Origin: Pseudoduganella sp.
GTDB lineage: Bacteria > Pseudomonadota > Gammaproteobacteria > Burkholderiales > Burkholderiaceae_D
Assembly: GCA_021323265.1 (NCBI GenBank)
Contig: JAJTCO010000022.1
Coordinates: forward strand, 1-43,178
Direction of reading: 5' to 3'
Length of the DNA stretch: 43,178 nt
A model generated the notes under the pieces. The model was not told the DNA's origin and made no database searches. It was given only the letters and a program-made list of their open reading frames with translations. This document shows, in pieces, positions 38,960 through 43,178 of the stretch (its first letter is position 1; each line of letters starts with the position of its first letter). A program made the translations under genes and the position numbers.

Positions 38960-39400
38960 ATGGATATGCACGAACGAATCCGAGCGCGTCGAACACAGCT
39001 GGGCCTCTCTTACGAGAAGCTGGCGGAAGCTATTCAGGCTGAGTCAGGAAAGAAGATCGCCTGGCAGACGATTCAACAATGGGAGAAGGCTGGCGGCACA
39101 GCGCCGAGCCGGAGTAATCAGGCCGCGGCGGCGAAGGGTTTGCGCTGCAGTGTCGAATGGCTCATGACCGGCCGCGGAGCGCCGGATGACTCACATGACC
39201 TGCCGGCGCCGGCCGTCGTGCCGGAGGATCCGCCGATTGACCGCATGATTCTGCAATACGTGACACCTAAAGAGGCTGAACTGCTCGAGCAGTATCGTCT
39301 GTCATTCCAGGATGGTCGCACTGAAATCGAGATCACAGCCAGCACCACGAAGAAGCGACCTTTATCGCTTATTCGCGGAGTGGACGACGCGCAGATGTGA
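38960..39400 (+). CDS. CI-like repressor without peptidase domain, 146 aa
   Basis: N-terminal HTH: RIRARRTQLGLSYEKLAEAI, then WQTIQQWEKAGG and LRCSVEWLMTGRG, the pattern of phage CI-type XRE repressors. The C-terminal half is short and charged (EAELLEQYRLSFQDGRTEIE) and has none of the Ala-Gly cleavage site or Ser/Lys catalytic motifs of S24 repressors. It therefore should not self-cleave with RecA. Divergent from cro-like across the operator pair. Confidence 0.85.
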   Translation: MDMHERIRARRTQLGLSYEKLAEAIQAESGKKIAWQTIQQWEKAGGTAPSRSNQAAAAKGLRCSVEWLMTGRGAPDDSHDLPAPAVVPEDPPIDRMILQYVTPKEAELLEQYRLSFQDGRTEIEITASTTKKRPLSLIRGVDDAQM

Positions 39401-39541
39401 TGCGCGCGCCGGCTGCGCCACCTGGTCTGCGGGCGCCGCCGGCCAGGTGACGGCATAAGCTTGGGCGAGCTCGATGATCCGCTGCCTTTTCTCCTTGCTC
39501 ATCGCGCGATATGCCGCCTCAAGCTTGGGATAGTCTTCCAT
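39362..39541 (-). CDS. Small protein convergent with cI, 59 aa
   Basis: CGAGGAG lies 8 bases before the ATG at 39541 and decides the start. MEDYPKLEAAYRAMSKEKRQ, RIIELAQAYAVTW. It overlaps the repressor gene's 3' end by 39 bases on the other strand. Helical, with a basic core. Function unknown; it could oppose repressor expression by antisense transcription. Confidence 0.6.
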   Translation of the reverse strand: MEDYPKLEAAYRAMSKEKRQRIIELAQAYAVTWPAAPADQVAQPARASHLRVVHSANKR

Positions 39542-39780
39542 TTCTCGAAACTCCTCGGTAATCTCTATTGCTCTACTATAAGCGCCGTTTCCGGTTCGAA
39601 ATCGAGAAAAAGGGTACTTTTCCACTTCTACTTTTTTGTTGAATTCTCACTCGATTCTCACGCCACGCTAACTAGTTAAACTCTCGGAAACAATTGGCGA
39701 GATTCGACCGGCTTGCAATCCATATAATAGAGTTACGCGTTGGGCTAACTCAGCGCCACCCTGTCAATAGAGGAGAGTTC
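39542..39780. promoter_or_regulatory. Intergenic region with a TATAAT box
   Basis: AT-richer than the rest. TATAAT at 39723-39728 is followed 53 bases later by the immunity gene, but the nearest TTGGCG is 23 bases upstream, too far for a normal spacer. ATTCTCAC is repeated near 39650. Probably the promoter of the downstream gene. Confidence 0.45.
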
Positions 39781-40191
39781 ATGTTCGTGCTTCGTTTCGT
39801 AATTCTGGTTTTTCTCGTGGCGTATAGCTGGGCAATGGGGCAAACCCCGCCAGACGGGTTAAATGGATTCGGCAAACTCGTTGCCTCCTCGTTCTTTTTG
39901 GTTGCGCCTGCCCTCTATTTTTTACCGACTTTTGAGGCATGGAAAAAGAATCACACAAACCTTGCGGCGATCGCGTTGGTTAACGTACTTCTTGGGTGGT
40001 CGCTAATCGGGTGGGTTGTCGCAATCGTTTGGGCGTTTAAACGGCCCGAGCCAGCGGAATCAAGCGTGGAAGCACCACATGCACCTTCTGTGACGCCTTC
40101 CCATGAAAAGAAGAGTTGTCCATTCTGCGCCGAGGAGGTATTGATCGCCGCGATCAAATGCAAACATTGCGGTAGCGAACTTTCCGCCTAG
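39781..40191 (+). CDS. Superinfection immunity membrane protein with a zinc ribbon, 136 aa
   Basis: GAGGAG before the ATG fixes the start. Helices at about 2-20 and 36-48, then YFLPTFEAWKKNHTNLAAIA and LLGWSLIGWVVAIVWAF, which is the core of the superinfection immunity (Imm-like) membrane family. The C-terminus adds CPFCAEEVLIAAIKCKHCG, a zinc ribbon. Expected to sit in the inner membrane and block DNA entry of related phages. Its neighbourhood beside cI fits expression in lysogens. Confidence 0.85.
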   Translation: MFVLRFVILVFLVAYSWAMGQTPPDGLNGFGKLVASSFFLVAPALYFLPTFEAWKKNHTNLAAIALVNVLLGWSLIGWVVAIVWAFKRPEPAESSVEAPHAPSVTPSHEKKSCPFCAEEVLIAAIKCKHCGSELSA

Positions 40192-40236
40192 ACAAAGTAG
40201 CTTCTCCACAGCTCTGCTAGCCAGGGCCTTTCTCTT

Positions 40237-40476
40237 TCATCCGGCGGCATCGAGCAACTTCCGCAGCATCCCCTTCATTTCCTGGAGCTCGCGCTCTACC
40301 GCGCCGAGGCGTTCGTCCGTGGGCGAAGCCTCCAGGCGCGCTCGAATTTCATCTGATCTCGTTCGCCCGTTGTGCTCGGCCGCCGCGTCGAGCCTGCTCA
40401 TCATCTCTCTCGGCAAGCGCAGCGTCATCGCCGAGTAGTCCACTTTCTTGATTTTGCTCATCCGGCAATTGTGCAA
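40237..40476 (-). CDS. Arc-like ribbon-helix-helix repressor, 79 aa, TTG start
   Basis: GGAGGTGAT lies 8 bases before TTG at 40476, ideal spacing; the ATG five codons later is about 23 bases away and the GTG at 40491 overlaps the binding site. Then MSKIKKVDYSAMTLRLPREM, RLDAAAEHNGRTRSDEIRAR, the Arc/MetJ-type ribbon and helices, and a coiled-coil tail (ERELQEMKGMLRKLL). Probably a second repressor acting in the immunity region. Confidence 0.82.
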   Translation of the reverse strand: MHNCRMSKIKKVDYSAMTLRLPREMMSRLDAAAEHNGRTRSDEIRARLEASPTDERLGAVERELQEMKGMLRKLLDAAG

Positions 40477-40602
40477 GTGGATCACCTCCACTTGATCTAT
40501 TTGGTATCAGCCAGGTATCAGGATCGGGCATACTCGCGAGCACTTCATTAATGCAAGTTACAGACCTATGCAATTCTTCACGCTCTCCAATACTATATTT
40601 TC

Positions 40603-40629
40603 TTGCATTGCTAGTTTTTCTGGTATAGG
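40603..40629 (+). promoter_or_regulatory. Promoter with operator 3
   Basis: TTGCAT, a 15-base spacer that contains CTAGTTTTTCTGG (40611-40623; one half of the CTAG-N5-CTAG site is altered), and TATAGG. Same layout as operators 1 and 2, so the gene at 40669 should answer to the same repressors. Confidence 0.7.
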
Positions 40630-40668
40630 ATGCACTTATTGCAGTAACGAACGCAGCAGGAGCCGCCG

Positions 40669-41001
40669 ATGAAGTCGATTTGCAAGACCGCCATCGCTTT
40701 ACCGATTCGCCAGGGAATGAAGGATGGGAGCAACGCCCATCTGCTGGTGGATGCGAACGGCGACGTCATCGCAAACCTGTTCGGCATCGAGTACGGACTA
40801 ACAGTGGAGCAGGCGAATAAGTCGAAGCTGTCGGCCCGGGGCATGAAGGCAGCGGAATGCCTGGTCAGTGCGATCAACGGCCGGGACGAAATGGTCGCGA
40901 CGCTGCTGCAGGTGGCGGCAACGTCCCGGCAGCAGCGGCTGGTCCGCCTGGCGAACGAGGCGCTGGTCGCCGCCGGTGAACTGAAGGAACTGAAGGGATA
41001 A
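40669..41001 (+). CDS. Operator-3-controlled hypothetical protein, 110 aa
   Basis: AGGAGCCGCCG before the ATG. Reads MKSICKTAIALPIRQGMKDG, AHLLVDANGDVIANLFGIEY, then a helical C-terminus (QQRLVRLANEALVAAGELKE). No membrane segment or HTH. I do not recognise the family, although the block DANGDVIA is common among short phage proteins. Control by the immunity operator links it to the lysis-lysogeny switch. Confidence 0.7.
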   Translation: MKSICKTAIALPIRQGMKDGSNAHLLVDANGDVIANLFGIEYGLTVEQANKSKLSARGMKAAECLVSAINGRDEMVATLLQVAATSRQQRLVRLANEALVAAGELKELKG

Positions 41002-41391
41002 GGGCCGCAGCGCGAGGAAGGCGCGGACGAGGGGCTGGCACATCACGGCCTTACCTTCCGGTGATAGATGCAGGCCCGGCCCATTCGTTCCGGTGGTCTA
41101 TAAGCCCGACGCGGGGTGCACACAAGCGGCGTGAGTAGATGGAAGAGGGTAGTTGCAGCACCGGCCTGGCGGCGAGTCTGCCGGGCCCACACAAAGACGG
41201 GTTGGCGTGGCTCTGCTCCAGCAGACGACTGGGAAGGCACCCAATGCAGGCAGCAGGGGACGTGCACGAAACCTGCCTCAGTCCGTCCCTGTGTGGTGAA
41301 ACGCCAGCCTGAGGCGCACAGGCCTGCGACGAGCGCAGTTAGAGCCCGTGAGCCGGTGGAAGACCGGAACAACCCCAACCTGGAGGCAGTG
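41002..41391 (+). ncRNA. Gene-free stretch with strong RNA structure; candidate structured RNA, core 41163-41367
   Basis: No convincing frame. Visible pairing: hairpin GGCCTGGC/GCCGGGCC (41163-41170 with 41180-41187); a long-range helix of 7+5 pairs, 41187-41200 with 41283-41296, closing about 80 bases; inside it TCTGC/GCAGA (41212-41225) and AGGCAG/CTGCCT (41248-41253 with 41273-41278); and CCGGT/ACCGG (41353-41367). A further hairpin lies near 41043-41066. This is more long-range pairing than expected by chance. I cannot assign it to a known family. Confidence 0.45.
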
Positions 41392-41538
41392 ATGCAAACG
41401 AAGAAGCCGACGAAAGAGCAGCTCCGCACTTACCTGACCGGGCGTCACCAGTCCAAGTCCGCGCCGCCAGCGCCGGCCGAGATCCGCCGCCAGCTGGGCT
41501 GGGGCCTGTCGCAACCAACTCGCGAAGCGGAGCGCTGA
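41392..41538 (+). CDS. Small protein, 48 aa
   Basis: TGGAGGCAGTG before the ATG. MQTKKPTKEQLRTYLTGRHQ, RRQLGWGLSQPTREAER: basic at the start, with a conserved-looking end common to short phage proteins. First gene of the rightward operon that runs into rdgC; frames opening upstream run through the structured stretch and are not accepted. Confidence 0.6.
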   Translation: MQTKKPTKEQLRTYLTGRHQSKSAPPAPAEIRRQLGWGLSQPTREAER

Positions 41539-41540
41539 TC

Positions 41541-41660
41541 ATGTTCAAGAACAACAAGGTGGCGATCGCCATTATCTTGGGCCTGTACCTTCTCGCCGGC
41601 ACGCTCGATTACGCCGCACAGGAAAAGATTGAAGCGTTGCGCGCGGAGGTGCATGCATGA
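41541..41660 (+). CDS. Small single-pass membrane protein, 39 aa
   Basis: MFKNNKVAIAIILGLYLLAG is one hydrophobic helix after a basic start, then TLDYAAQEKIEALRAEVHA. Two bases after the preceding stop; stop overlaps the next start (ATGA). Too short for a family call. Confidence 0.55.
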   Translation: MFKNNKVAIAIILGLYLLAGTLDYAAQEKIEALRAEVHA

Positions 41661-41773
41661 CCATCGCCCGCGACATCCTGAACTACAGCCGCGCCGGCCT
41701 GCCGTTCACCCTGGCAGTGCGCGCCGCCGCACTGAAGCACAAGATCAACAAGCTGATCGGGCGGTGCGTATGA
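41657..41773 (+). CDS. Small protein, 38 aa
   Basis: MTIARDILNYSRAGLPFTLA, AAALKHKINKLIGRCV. Coupled on both sides by ATGA overlaps, which is the main evidence. Amphipathic and basic. Function unknown. Confidence 0.5.
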   Translation: MTIARDILNYSRAGLPFTLAVRAAALKHKINKLIGRCV

Positions 41774-42024
41774 GCGCGTACTGGGCAAGATTCTCGACGA
41801 AGCCCTACCGGGGCAGCATCGGCGCCGCCAACGAAGCGGACGCGCGCGCACAGGCCGAGTTGATCGCGCCGGGCTGCGTGCTCAGCGTCGAGCGGTTGCC
41901 GTACATGGCTTTTCCAGTGCTGCACGAAGTAAAGGCCCGCGACCCGTACGCACCGCGCTGCTCCGACCCAGGCCTCTGCGAGGGCAAAACGTTCTGCCAG
42001 AAGCAACCGTCCTGCTCCGAATAG
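41770..42024 (+). CDS. Phage hypothetical protein, 84 aa
   Basis: Start 41770 from the ATGA overlap; the frame is open upstream as shadow. MSAYWARFSTKPYRGSIGAA, then ADARAQAELIAPGCVLSVER; the C-terminus has four cysteines (CSDPGLCEGKTFCQKQPSC). Fold of a small alpha/beta domain plus a metal or disulfide tail. Function unknown. Confidence 0.65.
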   Translation: MSAYWARFSTKPYRGSIGAANEADARAQAELIAPGCVLSVERLPYMAFPVLHEVKARDPYAPRCSDPGLCEGKTFCQKQPSCSE

Positions 42025-42026
42025 CC

Positions 42027-42203
42027 ATGGCGAACGAGACCGAAAAGCAGCGCCAAGCGCGCCTTGACCGCGAGGCAAGCCGCAACTACCGGACGGTCCG
42101 GCAGCTTCGGCGTGGCGCCTCTTACCGCCGACGCGAAGAGCGCGACGACTGGCAGAAGGAGCACGGCACGACGCCTTCAGACCCCGAAGTCAAGAAACCC
42201 TAA
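42027..42203 (+). CDS. Small charged protein, 58 aa
   Basis: MANETEKQRQARLDREASRN, RQLRRGASYRRREERDDWQK. Very rich in Arg, Glu and Gln, likely a single long helix that can contact nucleic acid. Two bases after the upstream stop. The next gene's ribosome binding site AAGGAG overlaps its stop. Confidence 0.6.
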   Translation: MANETEKQRQARLDREASRNYRTVRQLRRGASYRRREERDDWQKEHGTTPSDPEVKKP

Positions 42204-42213
42204 GGAGAAGACC

Positions 42214-42891
42214 ATGAAAGATTTGCAGCAGGCGGTTGCAACCGCCTTCGAGAATGTTGTCGCGTCCGGCGTCATTGAACAAGCGATCGAAAAGCAGTTG
42301 ACAGACACCATCACTACCGCTATCCGCGATCACCTGCGCGAGTACAGCGAATTCGGGAAGGCCATCAAGCTTAAGGTGCAGCAAGCCGTAGGCGTCGATC
42401 TGGAGCGCTTGAACCTGCCATCCTATAACGAATTGATTCTGCAGATCATCCGCCGTCAGACTGATGGCCTCTTGCAGTCGGAAGCGGCAAAGCAGCTGGA
42501 AAGTAACATGGAGAAGTTGCTCCAGGCAGCGCCGCCGGAAATAAAGCTTGAGGCGCTGATCGAGGGCTTCATCGAACAGTTCAAGGAAGACCGGCTCGGC
42601 GAACCGTTTTCGCTCCATATCGAGCGCAATTACGGCTCGACTTACGTCTGCTTCGATAAAGAGGCTGGGAAGTCACAGTACCGGTGCGCCTACCGCCTTG
42701 CGGTCGACAAGGATGGCAAAGTGTTTTCGCTCGACCTGGATGGCCAGAATGCACAAAAGACGATCTTCATGGGACCGTTCTGGGCATTCGAGCGCACCCT
42801 GTTCCAGCTCTACGCAGCGAAGACCAGGTTGATCATCGCTCCTGATGCGAGCGCCGCGGACTTCGAAACGTCCTTCCCTTACAACGACTGA
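42214..42891 (+). CDS. Conserved hypothetical protein before rdgC, 225 aa
   Basis: AAGGAGAAGACC before the ATG. The N-terminal half is helical (MKDLQQAVATAFENVVASGV, IRRQTDGLLQSEAAKQLESN). The C-terminal half is a beta-like domain (SLHIERNYGSTYVCFDKEAG, VFSLDLDGQNAQKTIFMGPF). No catalytic motif recognised. It is the gene directly before the RdgC fusion, so a role in DNA recombination or protection is possible by association only. Confidence 0.65.
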   Translation: MKDLQQAVATAFENVVASGVIEQAIEKQLTDTITTAIRDHLREYSEFGKAIKLKVQQAVGVDLERLNLPSYNELILQIIRRQTDGLLQSEAAKQLESNMEKLLQAAPPEIKLEALIEGFIEQFKEDRLGEPFSLHIERNYGSTYVCFDKEAGKSQYRCAYRLAVDKDGKVFSLDLDGQNAQKTIFMGPFWAFERTLFQLYAAKTRLIIAPDASAADFETSFPYND

Positions 42892-42908
42892 CCGCGAACA
42901 GGCCCGCC

Positions 42909-43178
42909 ATGTTCTTCAAAAACGCACAACTGTACCGCCTGCCGGCCGGATGGGCGATGACCGCCGAAAAACTGGAAGAAGCGCTCCAGCCGCAAGCCTT
43001 TACCCCCGCCAGCAGCAACGAACTGATGCGCCAGGGCTGGGACCGGCCGCGCCCGACCGGCGGCCTGGTGCACACCGTGAACAAGCAAATGCTGATCGTG
43101 CTGGGTACCGAGAAGAAGCTGCTGCCGTCGACCGTGGTCAACCAGGTTGCCAAGGCGCGCGCCGCCGAGCTGGAAGAG
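42909..43178 (+). CDS. rdgC: RdgC-like protein, N-terminal part (continues at base 1)
   Basis: MFFKNAQLYRLPAGWAMTAE is the standard RdgC start, followed by ALQPQAFTPASSNELMRQGW and [20 protein letters not shown]. The window ends in mid-gene, and the frame continues exactly at base 1 because the last 60 bases repeat the first 60. No strong ribosome binding site is seen in the 17 bases after the preceding stop. See the entry at 1-1038 for the C-terminal fusion. Confidence 0.92.
   Translation, partial: MFFKNAQLYRLPAGWAMTAEKLEEALQPQAFTPASSNELMRQGWDRPRPTGGLVHTVNKQMLIVLGTEKKLLPSTVVNQVAKARAAELEE
43119..43178. repeat. Terminal direct repeat, right copy (assembly overlap)
   Basis: Identical to bases 1-60; joining the two ends gives one intact rdgC frame. 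See the left copy. Confidence 0.95.

Noticed and set aside
41187..41385. Group II intron domain V at the end of the structured stretch
   Set aside because: The final hairpin lacks the domain V sequence signature and there is no reverse transcriptase gene.
41116..41391. Upstream extension of the 48-residue gene on the plus strand
   Set aside because: Arg/Ala/Cys-rich composition with no ribosome binding site; the internal ATG at 41392 has GGAGG.
41043..41429. 128-codon minus-strand frame across the structured stretch
   Set aside because: Arg/Cys-rich, no ribosome binding site, runs antisense into the 48-residue gene; RNA structure explains the stretch better.

Overview
The window is the complete genome of a temperate, siphovirus-like (lambda/HK97-type) phage, or an excised prophage, assembled as a circle. 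The first 60 bases equal the last 60, and one gene (rdgC) runs across the join in frame, so the non-redundant unit is 43,118 bp. The DNA is GC-rich. The integrase sits beside the 3' half of a tRNA-Ser gene (attP). The gene set (an RdgC with an FtsK-gamma tail, NinX, NinG, a DUF1376 replication protein, an Ea22-like protein, a CLP-type head protease) suggests a proteobacterial host, most likely a betaproteobacterium of the Burkholderiales. The host itself is inferred, not seen.

Layout. (a) 41.4 kb through the join to 8.5 kb, plus strand: a tightly overlapping operon of small accessory genes, rdgC, HTH proteins, an Ea22-like protein, an ASCH protein and NinX, ending in an AlpA-like excisionase and a tyrosine integrase, then attP flanked by two identical 26-bp repeats. 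(b) 8.85-9.16 kb: one plus-strand gene whose promoter and start codon overlap a perfect LexA box. (c) 31.45 down to 9.16 kb, minus strand: the late operon. Its order is a small gene, HNH endonuclease, TerS, TerL, portal, ClpP-like protease, major capsid protein, small virion genes, connectors, tail tube, tail chaperones G/GT with a -1 slippery site, tape measure, short tip/fibre set, holin, lambda R-like endolysin, Rz with nested Rz1. (d) 38.9 down to 31.5 kb, minus strand: the early/replication operon, with cro-like, small genes, a CII-like HTH protein, a Dcm-type methyltransferase with eight internal repeats, NinG, a DUF1376 replication protein carrying an iteron-like origin, and a DnaC-like loader. 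(e) 38.9-41 kb: the immunity region, with a short CI-like repressor, divergent promoters each containing a 13-bp operator, a superinfection-immunity membrane protein, an Arc-like repressor and a third operator-controlled gene. (f) 41.0-41.4 kb: a gene-free stretch with strong RNA secondary structure.

How it works together (inference). CI-like holds the lytic promoter through CTAG-N5-CTAG operators. CI-like has no self-cleaving peptidase domain, so the LexA-controlled gene next to attP is a good candidate for the SOS-responsive induction factor. The immunity genes and the LexA-box gene seem to be made from leaderless transcripts. Two plus-strand genes (34.6 and 38.3 kb) lie as islands inside the leftward lytic operon and look like lysogenically expressed cargo.

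Most noteworthy: the RdgC-FtsK-gamma fusion; the LexA-box leaderless gene paired with a non-cleavable repressor; the three-operator immunity circuit; the structured RNA candidate at 41.16-41.37 kb; the origin-like iterons inside the DUF1376 gene; the methyltransferase repeats; the GGGAAAC frameshift site; and terminator hairpins placed just before the capsid and tail-tube genes.
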